A stretch of DNA of 64,000 nucleotides from Siphonodentalium dalli (GCA_032622095.1 CP136068.1:1113607-1177606); one strand, 5' to 3'; counted from the first letter of the stretch, positions 1 through 11,725 are shown. The notes: generated by a model not told the origin, from the letters alone. Translations and numbers: made by a program.

Positions 1-595
1 GCGATTCGCGAAGGTTAATAATGACCATCTGGAGGTGGAACATGTCTAATATAGAAACCTAATTCATGGTTTCCTCTTTGCACACAAATCCCATCATCAC
101 AACTTGACGTACAAATTTTCGACAACTCTTGATCAGCAACTTAAACAACTATGCGTACAGAGATCAGATTATGAATACACCCGAGCCAAGGTAATGTCAA
201 TATATGTTGCACACATAACGGCCTTTCCGCTGCAATATAGTTGGATTTCCGACAATTGGTGTATATGTGTTAAAATGACATTTGAGGTGGGAATTTTTGT
301 GAGAAATTTTTTTTCTGAAGTGATCAAAGGCCGTTTTTATCTATAAACAGAATACTTCGCTCAAATGGAGCCTGCGTTCGATCGGCAAATGTGTATGTAC
401 AATATATACTTACGTTTATAGCTGTGGTGAAACCGTCTATCCGGTCCGAAAACTAGTTTCCATGGTGTTGTTTTGATCCTTCTGTTGTATTTATGTTCTA
501 AAAATCGAATTTTTCGTCTTGGCGGAAGCGATTTCCGATTCTATGTTTGTACGGTTTATCCACTGTGTTTCTGTGTGTTTCGTGTGCTTTTCCAG
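1..595. other. Window start, no gene recognised
   Basis: AT-rich sequence with only short chance open frames. The last 40 bases (about 555-595) are a pyrimidine-rich tract ending in tttccag, which reads as the 3' splice site of the exon that follows. Nothing else is recognised. Confidence 0.4.
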
Positions 596-817
596 GGATA
601 CAAACGGCACAACTCTATATTTCAGCTTGCTTACGAATGCCTTCTAGATACATTGCATGAGGTGGTCCACATTTGTGCTAAATCGGACGTATTGCTGAAT
701 TGGTAAGAAAGCGGGAAAATGGTGACATAATAATAGGCATTGAGTTATATTTATATATATTATTTTTGCAGTGTTGTCGCAGTTCTTATTGTGTTGACAA
801 TACAATCTAAAAAATAA
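596..817 (+). CDS. Candidate exon pair ending in a hydrophobic tail
   Basis: An exon at 596-702 follows a strong polypyrimidine tract and tccag and ends at ttg|gtaagaaa. It reads in frame as a helix-prone stretch beginning GYKRHNSIFQLAYECLL. A 69-base intron ending in tttttgcag leads to 772-817, where the split codon closes as Cys and reads CVVAVLIVLTIQSKK then stop, a short hydrophobic tail that could be a membrane anchor. Phases match (2 nt + 1 nt). The 5' exon or exons and start codon are not identified; the intron is very short. The family is not recognised. An alternative is that the 596-702 exon splices to some other exon downstream. Confidence 0.3.
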
Positions 818-846
818 TGACGGCAAACATATATTTTGTTTTATAG

Positions 847-1124
847 TGTTGGGTGGATGTCATTGTGTTTCCAAAAAGCAGCTACAACTACAAAATGACG
901 AAATCGAGGAAATAACTAAACGTTTGAGGGAGGCTCTCACACTTCAGAGGAACGCCACACTTAAACATTCAATGACCAAAGGATGCAGAGAAGACAATCG
1001 GTTAACGGCGACAATGACCGGGGTGGTATGGGTCATCGTACTGGGAGCCGTATTGGGTCTCATCGCCATACTAGACCTATCCGCCCATGCTCATCACATA
1101 CTCCGCTGCTTTAAGCGACAATAA
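847..1124 (+). CDS. Candidate 3' exon: coiled coil plus transmembrane segment
   Basis: The open frame begins right after ttttatag, a plausible 3' splice site (two-base overhang). It reads a Cys-rich start, a charged heptad-like helix (around LQNDEIEEITKRLREAL, residues 14-30), a basic linker with one Cys, a hydrophobic segment rich in V/I/L/A (about residues 57-78, VVWVIVLGAVLGLIAIL) and a short Cys/basic tail ending FKRQ and stop. This suggests a small single-pass membrane protein. The frame does not join in phase to the exon at 596-702, so it may be alternatively spliced or belong to another transcript. A diverged tandem copy of its second half lies at 1600-1735, with the open frame preserved. 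No known family is recognised. Confidence 0.35.
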
Positions 1125-2100
1125 TTATGTTTATCCGAAATTACACAAAATATGAATACATATGGATAATCAAAACTAGATCTTTGACACGGGTACATAT
1201 TAATTCATAATATTATATAATTGAGGCAAGTTTGGTTATGCATGTATGGAGATTATCTTGATGAAGACTGAAGACATTTCACTGATTTATTAGCAAAAAA
1301 ATAAATAAAAAAACATCGATTTTGTACCCATTTTTTTTTTACAAAAGAATAGTGGACAGACAGATGAAAACAGGACTGCATCCAATCCGCACAACCACTA
1401 ATTGGTTTGAATTAGCTATAACTTGTAAAATCATGTATATGCAATGTTCAAGTAATCTGGGTTAAAATAAAATACGTTCAATCAATTCAACTAGTTATTC
1501 CTCTGGAGTTATAATTCCAAACCAATATAACAAATGGACCCCTAAAGATCGAGTACAGATTCAACCATCTTCATTTACAAAAAAGCAGATTCTATCACAA
1601 AAACAACAATGCATGGAGGACAATCGTTTGATGGCAGCCTGTGTGATACTGTTGGAAGCCGTGTTTGAACTCATCGCCATCTCAGACCTATCCGTCCACG
1701 CTGATGAAAAAATCCGCTGTTTCAAGTGCCAATAATTATATGTTCATCCGAAATTATCCAACATGTATAATGAAGTCTAGATCTTTGAAACGAGTGCATA
1801 TAAATTCATAACACTATTTAATTCGGGTAATTTTGGTTCAGCATGTATGATGATTATCTTGGTGGAAAATTTTCACTGATTTATTGGCAAAATACAAAAA
1901 ACATTGATTTTGTACCCATTGTATCCCCATTTCGATCACCTCAAATTTATATTTTCCATGACTTTTTTTGTAATAACATTATCTATGCTTGTAATCAGGG
2001 TTCAAATGTAATGTGTCCAATCAATTCACTTAGTTGTTTAACTACAGGGTAGTAATTCAAAAAAAATGTAACACGCAAACCATGTTAAGGTCGAGTTCAG
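975..2100 (+). repeat. Tandem duplication of the coiled-coil/TM exon and its 3' flank
   Basis: The segment 975-1560 is repeated at about 1607-2100. Matches run through the coding end (EDNRL..., ...CFK-Q stop), a shared ttatccgaaatta/catccgaaattatcc block, the shared string ctagatctttgaaac/cac, the ttttgtacccatt block, and a distal tcaatcaattcaa/tcaatcaattcac block. Copies are roughly three-quarters identical with several indels, so the duplication is not recent. Confidence 0.7.
1561..1735 (+). CDS. Second copy of the coiled-coil/TM exon, shortened
   Basis: The tandem copy keeps an open frame from about 1561 through a motif EDNRL, a hydrophobic run with VILLEAVFELIAI, and CFKCQ then TAA at 1733-1735. 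Compared with copy 1 it lacks about six residues of the membrane segment by an in-frame deletion, and Arg in the tail is replaced by Cys. No good splice acceptor was identified, so this may be a pseudo-exon. The retained frame despite substantial divergence is the argument for function. Confidence 0.25.
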
Positions 2101-2789
2101 TTTTTGCCATTATTGTCAAGGGGTCTGCAGATATTATCCAGACACAAGGCGGGGTGGTGGGTGTGTCGGGGCCGGAACAAAATGGGTGATGCATTGTTTT
2201 TCTTACACTGAAACTTACTCATGTGAATCCTCTATTAACCTCATATAGACTCTTATCCATATGGATATATCATTTAGAATACATTTAACTCCATGTAGGG
2301 GTTTATATATGGTCTGATGTTCCAAATAGCGGTGGAAATGAAGGAAGTGTGTTTGAATACAAAACTCTCGAATAATAACGTGTTTACATTTTTTCATTAT
2401 TCCGTTAGTGTTCTACAACTGTTAATAAATAACACGGCGCGAATCGTTATACGGGACGACCAAAGCAATAATTAGTCAGCATTATCTTGTCTATGTACGC
2501 TGTTATCATTCGTTGGACTCAATGATTTCGTAAAGCCTGTTATAGGATGGGTATCCAGGCGGTATCGGACGTAAACCATCATCTCGCTATCCCAATATCC
2601 CATGCAGCTGGTTTACATACGAACAGACTTGTACTACACAAAAGCTAACAGTTTCACTCGTCATAAAGGTGCGTGCACATACTATTTGAACTAGAAGACT
2701 AAAAATATAAACCAACAGTAAGTATAATTACATTGCAATATCAATTTTACTAAGCGTTGCTGTTTTCTTGATGGATCATGTTTAATTAT
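2101..2789. other. Intergenic, nothing recognised
   Basis: AT-rich DNA with no convincing exon, repeat family or RNA gene. Confidence 0.4.
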
Positions 2790-3450
2790 TGTTTATTTTA
2801 TTGTGGTTTATTTCACTGTGATTATCAAATGGTGATTACCATAGTTTTACCATCCAAAACAATGTTTTAAATTGAGTGATGGTAATCACAATAGTTAAAT
2901 AAACCATAGTTAATTACAACGATCTTTTGGGTGTTAACACCTTGGTAAAAAAAACCCACATGTTTTTACCATAGTATATTTACCAGCTAAAGGACCGTTA
3001 CAAATTGCTATGGATTATTTTACTATGATATCGTTATACTATTACCAAGGCAATATATTTTAACAATACCCTAGATTGTTTCATATATTTGAGATTCAGC
3101 AGCCATGTTTGTGTTTCAACCATAGCAAAACTTCAACTCTACTAGATTTATGCCTATTTTAAAACTGATTTATGACTTTTTGTAAAAAAAATCAAATTTG
3201 GCATGTGTTCCAACAACCTGAAACCTAAATATATGCCACACGATTGCTATTTAGAAAGAAAACTGTTTTCACCCTTATTGGAGATGATTTTTGTTGTAAA
3301 AAACATTGTAATAATATACATTGTAATAACCAGGGTAAAATAACCATAGTCATTTACAACGGTCTCTTGGGTAGTAAATTTACTATAGTAAAAACATCCA
3401 TGGTTAACCATGTTTATTTACCATTAAAAATAACGTTGTAAATTTACTAT
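2790..3450. repeat. Degenerate inverted repeats built on accatagt motifs
   Basis: At 2795-2845 and 2875-2920 two stretches are imperfect inverted copies (gtggtttatttcactgtg against the complement of caatagttaaataaaccat). Related motifs such as ccatagt, catttacaacgg and cttttgggtgt/ctcttgggtagt recur at 2890-3010 and 3320-3450. This looks like an old, fragmented inverted-repeat transposon or two insertions of the same family. Confidence 0.5.
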
Positions 3451-3637
3451 GTTTGGTCATACATCCCCGCGATGTCTTTGGCATTATTATTATGTGTATT
3501 TCTCACTATCACCACACGAATCGTATCTCTAATATAGGACCAACCAGGCAGTACAAGCTGCAGAAAACATGTGAGCCATCAACACTCAATAAATTCAATT
3601 GAATTGCTCTTCACATTTAGAGACAAACAGTGATTAA

Positions 3638-4070
3638 AGGTACTCAATCCGATCAGACGCTCCTAAATTACTATTTATTTGGCTTCGGCGGTAAAACGTA
3701 TATGATTCGAGTCGAGGAACCCACCCATCAAAGCTCGATTTTTGAAGTTTGTTATTTCTCGAGATGTGTAATAATATGTGGCCCAGAAACACGTGGTCAA
3801 ACGGAAGGTCTCGGACAAAATTACGGATGAAGGTGGACAATTCTAAAATCGTGTGGTAATACGGTCAAATTTCGTGATAATTTAGTGATAATACGGCCAT
3901 ATTTTGTTGAACAAAATGTTGATAAATAACAAGTTTTGGGAAATTTGATACCATAGTTGACAGTGGTTAGCATTATATTGTTGCAATAAATCGATTCTGA
4001 TAACTAAAACGTATTTTGAAGAAATGTTGTATCTGGATGGTATGGGACCGTCTGATCTGATTGAGTACCT
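3638..4070. mobile_element. TTAA-flanked MITE, copy 1
   Basis: A 433-bp non-coding element with inverted ends: AGGTACTCAATCCGATC on the left and its near-complement GATCTGATTGAGTACCT on the right, each bordered by TTAA (3634-3637 and 4071-4074). The ends stay paired for about 25 bp. A second copy lies in opposite orientation at 60482-60922. TTAA target duplication is characteristic of piggyBac and Kolobok superfamilies; no transposase is present. The short ORFs inside are chance frames. Confidence 0.8.
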
Positions 4071-4074
4071 TTAA

Positions 4075-5834
4075 CCTGTGCTCTAAATGCTGCCATTACC
4101 AATGGTCTGACAAGTAAGAACGGGCGCCGCATTCATGTCTCATTTACCGCGGTTCCGACTCCGGCACTGGTAGCGATTGCGAACCCTGATGCCCACGTAG
4201 TTCCAAACACGGATAGTGATCGAGTATTGAGCGACAATTGTTGTTCGGGTATCTAAAGAATCATGTTAGTGACACTGAGACAATTATTCATCATTTTAAC
4301 ACGACATCGTCATGTCAGCCGAGCTATCTGATGCTGATCAAAGTAACACAGTAACATGAGTCATTAATGGGTGCCATCGATTGTTACAACATCACTGGTT
4401 ACTCTAGATTGGGAATACATCATGTGAACCCATGGTACACAGGTGGTTCAATCAAGATTTATAAGATGGTCCCGGTATAATACTGTTTGTTCGTTGGAAG
4501 AAAATCGACCGGAAAGTTTCGTAAAAATCAAAGAAGGGACAGGCGTCAAACGCTAATCCTGAGCTATTTCACATGAAAGTATTGAGTAGTAAATAAGTAC
4601 ACTCATTTAGTGTATAGACCGCTATATGTAAGTCTCTTCCCGATCGGTTCAGTGGTTTTTGCTGTCCCCAATATAGGTGCCATGAAACCATTTTAAAACA
4701 AGGATGGGTGAAACATTTTCATTTTTCTAGTTGGGGTTATTCCCTGGTAAGTATTTGTAATTTTGTGACAAAAACACGTCGGATTTTTGAAACAACTTCC
4801 AAATTTAACTCCAAATGTCAAACAAAATGTGACGAATTTGTAGCCTGGTTACTGGTTGGAGCTAACAGACGAGCAAGCATTGAGAAAACGTTTGTAACCC
4901 CAGTAAACGATGAGTCGATACGTAAAAAAAAAACAACAAAAAAACACGACGTATTTGTAACCCAGCAACTGGTTACAAATGCGTCGTAATGTTTTTCTGC
5001 ACCAAAATCTGCCATATTTGGTGAACATGAATGTAACACGACTAACAATCGTATGTCTGTCAAACAATTCAACCGTGTTATGCCTGTCGGGTGGCAAATT
5101 TATATTTTAACTTTTACCGGAGTCGTCCACCATTCCCAAGCGATAGCAGAGGCATTTGAATTTCGACCGATTTTTGAACTTCGATCTAACTTCTTCATTG
5201 AGCAAACTCACTTGATGTCTTCATTTCCAAACGTCCGCCTCTTCAAAATAGTTCACAACACACCATCTCGTCCAAATGTCACGCGTCCCAGAACGTATTC
5301 ATGCTGCGAAATTCGCAAGATAAATCAAAAGCATATCGCGAGGGCTACCCGATCAAATTTAATCTGAAATGTTGCGCTGAAAAAAGAAAAGAAAGATAAG
5401 ATGTATTCTATGAATGAGGACGTTTATTTTCATAATTTAACAACACGCATTTATGATGTATCCCTTTTAACCACATGCACAGCGTGACATCGCCTGTTTC
5501 AGACTGTTTGGCCATATCTCATAATATATCTACCTCTTGGAATCCAAAACTTTTAAAAGTATAGCTTAAGCTATAGTATATCTGATGGTTGGTTATTTTG
5601 GATTTAATCTATTTTCATCTAACATTGCCACTTTTAGTTGGAAACCTTCGCCATGAATTGCTATGTCATAGTAAATATATAATCGGAACCATCGGCCCCG
5701 TTAACCAACATCACGGTTGACCAGATATGAACATCAGTATTGTTTCCCTATGCCTGGATATATACATATAGTGGCTGGAGACACATGTACCATAGTATAT
5801 ATTGTATAGAAGGTGTGCTGCCTTACGATGGTGC
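4075..5834. other. Intergenic; contains one hairpin
   Basis: No gene is recognised. Around 4740-4990 the motif tttgta(g/a)cc..g.aactggtt recurs, and 4947-4988 forms a 17-bp stem (annotated separately). The frame at 5053-5367 is open for about 100 codons but has no recognisable domain. Confidence 0.4.
4947..4988. repeat. Hairpin, 17-bp stem
   Basis: acgacgtatttgtaacc is followed after an 8-base loop by ggttacaaatgcgtcgt, a near-perfect complement with one mismatch. It probably is the tip of an old inverted-repeat element. Confidence 0.55.
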
Positions 5835-6378
5835 AATTTAGTGACAACTGGTCGCCATAATTACTACGCCATAGTTAGTTACGTCGCCGGTCTATTTCCT
5901 CTCGCAATGTGTCTACCAGTTCTACTAGCGTCGTTGTCAATCCTCTCTCGGATTTATCTACCTGAACACATTGACCCGTGAAGGTCTCGAGGCGGTTGAT
6001 ATTTAATCTACACGCAGTCTTAAAACTTTCGTGCTCACATACAAATTCACTTGGTATGCTAATGAATAATCCAGTTCTGTCAAAATCATGGAGTTGATAC
6101 TACATAAGAAAACAGGCATAGAACGGACTAGGCTGCATGTGAGTTAATGAGTTTAGCTCCTATATGTTGTGGATTGCCACGATGGAGCAATATTCCGAGC
6201 GATCATGTAAATATATATATAAGAAGAACACAATATCGCTGCACGTTGCGTAGAGATCAACCTCCGTGAGCCGCACCGGGATTAATTGTTTCAAGTAGAC
6301 TCATTGTGTGAGAAAATCGACGGGCGACATAACTAACTATAAAATAGTAATTATGACGGCAACGTGTCACTAGTAGTA
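5835..6378. mobile_element. Inverted-repeat element, about 85-bp arms
   Basis: The stretch 5835-5922 (starting ttagtgacaactgg, containing ccataattactac and tagttagttacgtcgcc) is matched in inverted orientation at about 6293-6376 (gggcgacataactaacta, gtaattatgacgg, cgtgtcacta). The arms are roughly 75-80% complementary. The 370-bp interior has no coding capacity. A degraded foldback/MITE is the simplest reading; no clear target duplication is seen. Confidence 0.6.
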
Positions 6379-6591
6379 TAAGCTATCGAATAATTATCTC
6401 TTTCAAAACTATTAACAACTACATATACAAATTTGCAAATACACGCTTTCACCCGCGCCCGTGCTTATGGGAGGACGGGTGGGACATAATAATTATAAAC
6501 ACTACTTGGCAATCCAAACCTTCAGAGACACACCAACCAACACAGTCTGGCATCACCTGCTTCCTCGTCCGCGACCGCACTACACAACCAG

Positions 6592-7769
6592 CAGTGTTCG
6601 CGCTGTCGGTAGCCAAATTAGCCAATGGCTAATCTTTTTCGAATTTGGCTAATAAAAATTTCATTTGGCTAAACTTTTGGCTAAAAATTTTTTGAACCCA
6701 AATGGAGACTGAAAGCATGGAGCCAGAAAGCTAATAAATAAAAGCGCTCAATTGATCGACATTCAAGACGAAGTTAGGTGACGAAAGTATTTCATTATTT
6801 TCGTACTTATGAAATATCGTACAACGGGAAACCCGATCGACAACTCTATCAACCAAGCGATCACAAAGTGATATGCAATCATCTTTAGTTTTCACAAGAC
6901 GGACATTCAAAGACGCATGGACATTAAACCGTGGTTGAATTATGACAATGTGAAGAAAGCAATGTTTTGTAAAGTGCATTGACGCCGGCATATAAGCAAT
7001 TTGTTCGTAACATGTGCAAGCTGTTTTAATCTGGAGAAAGATTACGTCACTCTGCACGAAGCAGCAAAAGGTCATTATTAATTTTTACATTTAATCCCCT
7101 AATCCCCATTCAGCCAATTGTTTGTCTGGTCACTCACGGCGCGCCTGCACAATGCACGTTTATGATGACATTGTATTTATGACGGTCGAGGTTTATGAGC
7201 ACCAAGTGTAAGACAATAGCTTAATCAGCCAAATGTGAATCACGACAGATATTTTGTGGCTATTTGTCGTCAATACCGATACAGTCAAAATAATATGCAT
7301 GCTTTTATGACAGATTGTAATTTGATAATGGCGTAACAATATTAAAGTTATTAGTTTCCAGATGTCACTTAGATATTTTCGCAAGGATAAATATTTAATG
7401 ATTTAAGAATAGATATTGATATAAAACCAAAAAATAATGACATTAAGAAGGACAATCCCGGGTTACACACCCCCCCCCCCAAATCACTCTTTCACATAAA
7501 GATTAATAATTTTTTAATAAATGATATATATAAAAATACTTCTAGTTCATCAAAATTATTAAAATTATTGTGTATTTTACCTTTGTCTGTTAGATTTTAC
7601 GTTTTAGTCATTAATTGTGAACCGACCAGAAAACGATGATTTAATTTGGCCAAATTGTTTTTTAATTTGGCCAAAAAACATTTGGCTAAAGTTTTTTTCA
7701 TTTGGCTAATAAAATTTTCATTTGGCTAAACTTTTGGCTAAAGTTTTTTTCGGTCCAGCGCGAACACTG
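6592..7769. mobile_element. Non-autonomous hAT-like transposon with 8-bp TSD
   Basis: Perfect 14-bp terminal inverted repeats CAGTGTTCGCGCTG (6592-6605 and 7756-7769) are flanked by a perfect 8-bp target duplication acaaccag (6584-6591 and 7770-7777), both diagnostic of the hAT superfamily. Both subterminal regions are packed with TTGGCTAA motifs (6612-6685 and 7645-7745), typical in placement of transposase-binding repeats. The 1178-bp body has no recognisable transposase; internal ORFs are short. The intact TSD suggests a fairly recent insertion. Confidence 0.88.
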
Positions 7770-7990
7770 ACAACCAGGTCAACGGGTTCTGACACTCGCA
7801 CACGAGTGGAATGCGGGCATTGCACCATCAAGAGTTGAGGAGCCCCAACCGACCTTAAGTCAACCGGCTGGCATTGCACCCTCTTCCTAGAGTTGAGCCC
7901 GTGGTACAAGCCCGGAATACAACAGACTAAGGCAACTGGAGTCCATGCGAGTCCTAAATAGGACAATAAGTATAACTATTCACAACTCAA

Positions 7991-7994
<4 letters not shown>

Positions 7995-8040
<46 letters not shown>
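7995..8040. repeat. (AT)n microsatellite
   Basis: An uninterrupted run of about 23 AT dinucleotides. Confidence 0.98.
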
Positions 8041-8042
<2 letters not shown>

Positions 8043-8142
8043 AAGTACAAAACTCACACAGAGAAATCAAGGTAAGTCTTCTCCGCCGGTCCTGGTTCGG
8101 AATGGGGGTGGGGCTTTGCTTCTTGTTTTTTATGGCATCCAC

Positions 8143-8178
8143 CCCATGCACAGTAGGCAAACACCTACTGTGCATGGG
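8143..8178. repeat. Perfect 15-bp hairpin
   Basis: cccatgcacagtagg and cctactgtgcatggg are exact complements separated by a 6-base loop. No poly-T follows, so there is no reason to call it a terminator. Confidence 0.7.
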
Positions 8179-8179
8179 T

Positions 8180-9320
8180 ATATATCAATCTCACAAACCA
8201 TACACACGCTCTTCAGCGGAATTACGGCATTCAAACGTGGGTTGTAGGAGAGGGACGACGGCCCTTTAAAATCTTCCTGGGTATCATCCCCAAACTCCAA
8301 ACTTTCAACGTGTCACTAAATTTCACAATCGTAAGGCAGATGACCGACTATACCATCGCTACTATGATACGTGTGTGACGGTGTGTCTCCAGCCAATCAG
8401 TCGAAAACCCATTTGTGGTTAGAACCACTTTGGACTGTGATATATGAATTATATATGATTGCCCGATGGCAATGTGTATGCAACCTTGTCGACTGAGAAA
8501 CTGTGACCTTGTATTTGCTATCTGATGGCTCCACACACGTTTCTGCATTAAACAATTAACATAGGTCCCCTATCAGGGTCTTTGCAGATGGTGTTTGAGA
8601 GCTCTACACAGACGTTCTCAAAACTGTATTTGTCAGCGCAAAAATAAATAGCATATCGCCTCATTTATATGCAAGGTTAATAAACCCTTTCATGACGGGA
8701 GCTGCGCTGGTACAGCATTTTAAAGATCATGTGCCAATGCATTCTCGTATAGACGCGAGTCTCAAGCATATATAAGAGAATGCACTGGGTTACAAGGTCA
8801 AGGTCAATATTATTAGGCCAATGTATTTTCTTATATATTATATAAAATACTGCATTGGCACAGGGTTTCTCAAAATTGTAAGGCATCATGGAACTATATA
8901 ACAGCCATATTGGTCAGGTTTTATTAAGCATATTCGATTTAAAAATATACTATTGGTGTATATAGTTTTTAACTTCACTGCATGTTTGGCTAACAAAATA
9001 AATAAACTGTGAAAGAAATCAATACATAGCGGAAGAAGTTGTATGACAAACTCGACCAGCGAGTATTCTATCTTTTGTAAAAATCTACATTTTTGTTTTC
9101 TCAATGTCCATATATTAATTATATCTTGGATCAGAGAATAAAGCATTTATATATTTATTATATACTTGCCCATGAATTATAAGGTTTTAGCAGTGAGATA
9201 TAAGTGATATCCCACTAGTGAGATATCGATATCTCACTGGTATTATTGCGCCGTATGGATCCCCATGTGTGTAGTCAGGTTATACTTCATAGTGAATGAT
9301 TTCCTGCACACATCATGTAC
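8180..9320. other. Intergenic with small inverted repeats
   Basis: No gene recognised. At 8731-8861 gtgccaatgca and tgcattggcac form an inverted pair, and the inner segments agagaatgcactgg / ccaatgtattttct are also inversely related, so this is probably an old MITE. Near 9190-9240 the motif gatatc/cagtgagatat recurs in both orientations. Confidence 0.4.
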
Positions 9321-9500
9321 TGACATTCATTGGGGCCATCGGCAAGTAACGAAAGTATATACTAAATACAAAATCTATACTTTTTGAGTGTTTTAAATAT
9401 GGGACTATTTTTTTGGGCGTAATGTGTCAGCTTGAAATTTTTGATGTATTGACATTCATTGGGGGCCACAGGCAAGTAACTAAAGTATATAATAAACAGA
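9321..9500 (+). repeat. Direct repeat, two copies of a 50-bp unit
   Basis: tgacattcattgggg..ccac/tcggcaagtaac..aaagtatata occurs at 9321-9371 and again at 9450-9500, immediately before the long palindrome at 9501. It could be the subterminal part of the same mobile element. Confidence 0.7.
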
Positions 9501-9653
9501 ATATCCACACTTTTTCAGTGGATATGGGTTACATATCATTCGTGATGACAAAACATTTGAATTTCCACTCGTGGCTAAAGCCATTCGTGGAAATTCAATG
9601 TTTTGTCATCACTCATGAGATATAACCCATATCCACTGAAAAAGTGTGGATAT
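9501..9653. mobile_element. Near-perfect 153-bp palindrome
   Basis: The arms (about 9501-9573 and 9580-9653) are almost exact complements: atatccacactttttcagtg pairs with cactgaaaaagtgtggatat, and the pairing continues through gatgacaaaacatt / aatgttttgtcatc down to a small loop. The interior has only a handful of mismatches, so the palindrome is young or maintained by gene conversion. A chance ORF crosses it. Confidence 0.85.
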
Positions 9654-10435
9654 CCTCTATGTATTGGACTAAATGTGATTAAAATATACTCGGTATTTGC
9701 GTAATTGGATACTAAATGTTATTAGAAACGTGCTCGTACTTGAACCATGTTAGGAAGATCGCAAATTTTTGCCCGATTATTAGTGTAAACATATTTTTAT
9801 TTCCAAATCCAAACATAATACACATAATACACAAGTGACATAAATATATAACATATAAGAGATAAATGTATGGAAATGAGGATCAGACAACAAGCCCGAG
9901 GGCTTATATGAAGTCTTCTCCTCTTTGGCGACATGCCCCTTCCTCAATAAGTGAGGGAGGGGTATCGATCAGACGGGAAAGGATATAAATAATGTTTTTT
10001 TAAAGGAGAAGTAACTAAGTTTGAGTTGGGGATGGAAACAGCGGGAAGATAGTGTTGGGGATAACAGGAGGCAGAGAGAGAGATAGAGAGAGAGAGAAAG
10101 AGAGAGAGAGTGAGAGAGAGTGAGAAAGTGGAGGGGCAGAGTTTTCAATAATTTAGTTGCTGCGTGATGAAAATTATGCTCGTAGTGATATGCATGCGTC
10201 AGGCTCCATGGGAGGGGGTCAATCGCAATGGCCAATTCCTATTTCAATGGTGTTCACTGTGAATATCGCTGCATTCTTCATGTAGAATCATTTCACGTAT
10301 ATACAGGATAGTGACAAGTAAGTAACTTACAAAATAATTGTTATCGGAAGACATTTAGTACTACATATATAATGGGGAACATCGTGCTGCCGCATAACGC
10401 GGCCGGAATCCAAAGCAATTTGTTACCCATACAGA
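9654..10435. other. Intergenic with GA-rich microsatellite
   Basis: No gene recognised. 10074-10130 is an impure (GA)n run; an apparent Leu/Ser-rich frame on the minus strand here is an artefact of it. Confidence 0.5.
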
Positions 10436-11725
10436 TCATGGAAATCTTTTTGTTTTCATAATATATGTCTGTACTGCATTAAATATTTGTTTGTTTTCGC
10501 GAAGACTAAGCTCCCTTGACCCCTGCATTAGTGTATTCTCAGATAAGGCAACATTTGGTAGGGAGTCATATAGTTCTCTTCTGGGCTCTTAATAAAATGT
10601 ACATTCAAAGAGATAGTGGTAAGTTGTCTCAAATTCCCCACATAAACAGAAGGGGAATTTTTTTTACATGGTTATCTGTCAGGTCACCACTCAGGTGGCT
10701 GCAGTTCAATCTTAACCGGGTGTGAAGGATATGAGATTTACGGGATTTACTATGATAAAAATAGGCAGGTGGACGTATATTGTCCCTGTTCAGTTCTTTT
10801 TTGAAGTCTTCGATTGTACTGCAGCTTTTTATAGTTTCCGGTAGTTTGTTCCATTCGGTAATTGTAGATGGTAAGAATGAATCCATATAATAGTCATAGT
10901 TAATATTCGAGGGTAGTCTTATATGTTCAAATCTGAAATTATATCTGGAATTGTTTGCCTGGATTGGTCGTATATAGTTTATCAGGATTGATGGAGCAGT
11001 GCCACGTATCATCTTAAAAAATTGGCATAGCTTGTGTTTTCTACGACGTGAAGAAAGGAGTTCCCAGCCAGTTTCTGATAAAAGGCGCGCATTACTCGTA
11101 CTGATGGTTGCACCTGTTACTATTCGGGCCATTTCGTACTGTACCTTTTCAATGTCATCACTAAGATAATCGGGGCAGTTATCCCACACAGGGGAGGCAT
11201 ATTCCAGTATTGGTCGGATAAATGTGTAGTGTATTTTTTCAAGCGTTTCTCTACTTAGTTTATATCTATGTTTTCGTACTAAATTTACACGACCCCATGC
11301 TTTATCGAGCATAGATCTTATGTGGATACCCCATGAGCCCATGTTATCGAAAGTAAGTCCCAGATGTTTATGGCTGTCAACCTCGATAATTGTCCCGGCT
11401 CCCATGGTCAGGCGTGGGTGATATACTGGCGTTTCTTTCCTGGAGATTAAGAGAGCTTCCGTTTTTAGGGGATTGAATTTTACAAGCCATTCTGATGCCC
11501 AACACATGAGAGTTTCGAGGTCATCATTTATTAGTTTTGCGGCCATGGTGGGATCTTCGATAGTGAGAAATAGTGAGGTATCATCAGCAAATAGACGAAT
11601 GTTACACCGTATATTTTCGGTTATATCATTAATATAAATCAAGAACAAAAGAGGGCCCAATACTTAGCCTTGTGGGACACCGGCTGTTACATCTTGTAAT
11701 TCCGAGTGTCTGCCGTCTATTATTA
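10436..11725 (-). pseudogene. 5'-truncated LINE reverse transcriptase fragment
   Basis: Non-LTR retrotransposon ORF2 remnant. Reading from about 11725, the frame gives IIDGRHSELQDVTAGVPQG, then TAA where Ser is expected, then VLGPLLFLIYIND, the catalytic box FADDTSLF and a thumb with KHLGLTF and the LEYASPVWD block; the open part is 10629-11660 (343 codons). A one-base shift near 10650 moves the frame to CLCGEFETTYHYLFEC, the C-terminal Cys/His motif, which has another stop (TAA) soon after; the ORF finishes at 10436-10438 after TYIMKTKRFP. The endonuclease and RT fingers are missing. It belongs to the broad CR1/Jockey-type group by its motifs; the clade is not assigned. Dead copy. Confidence 0.9.

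Noticed and set aside
6731-7075. 114-codon ORF inside the hAT-like element as transposase
   Set aside because: No hAT dimerisation or DDE-type motif is visible, and it is far shorter than a hAT transposase.
8143-8178. Perfect hairpin as a transcription terminator
   Set aside because: Eukaryotic context, no adjacent gene and no T tract.
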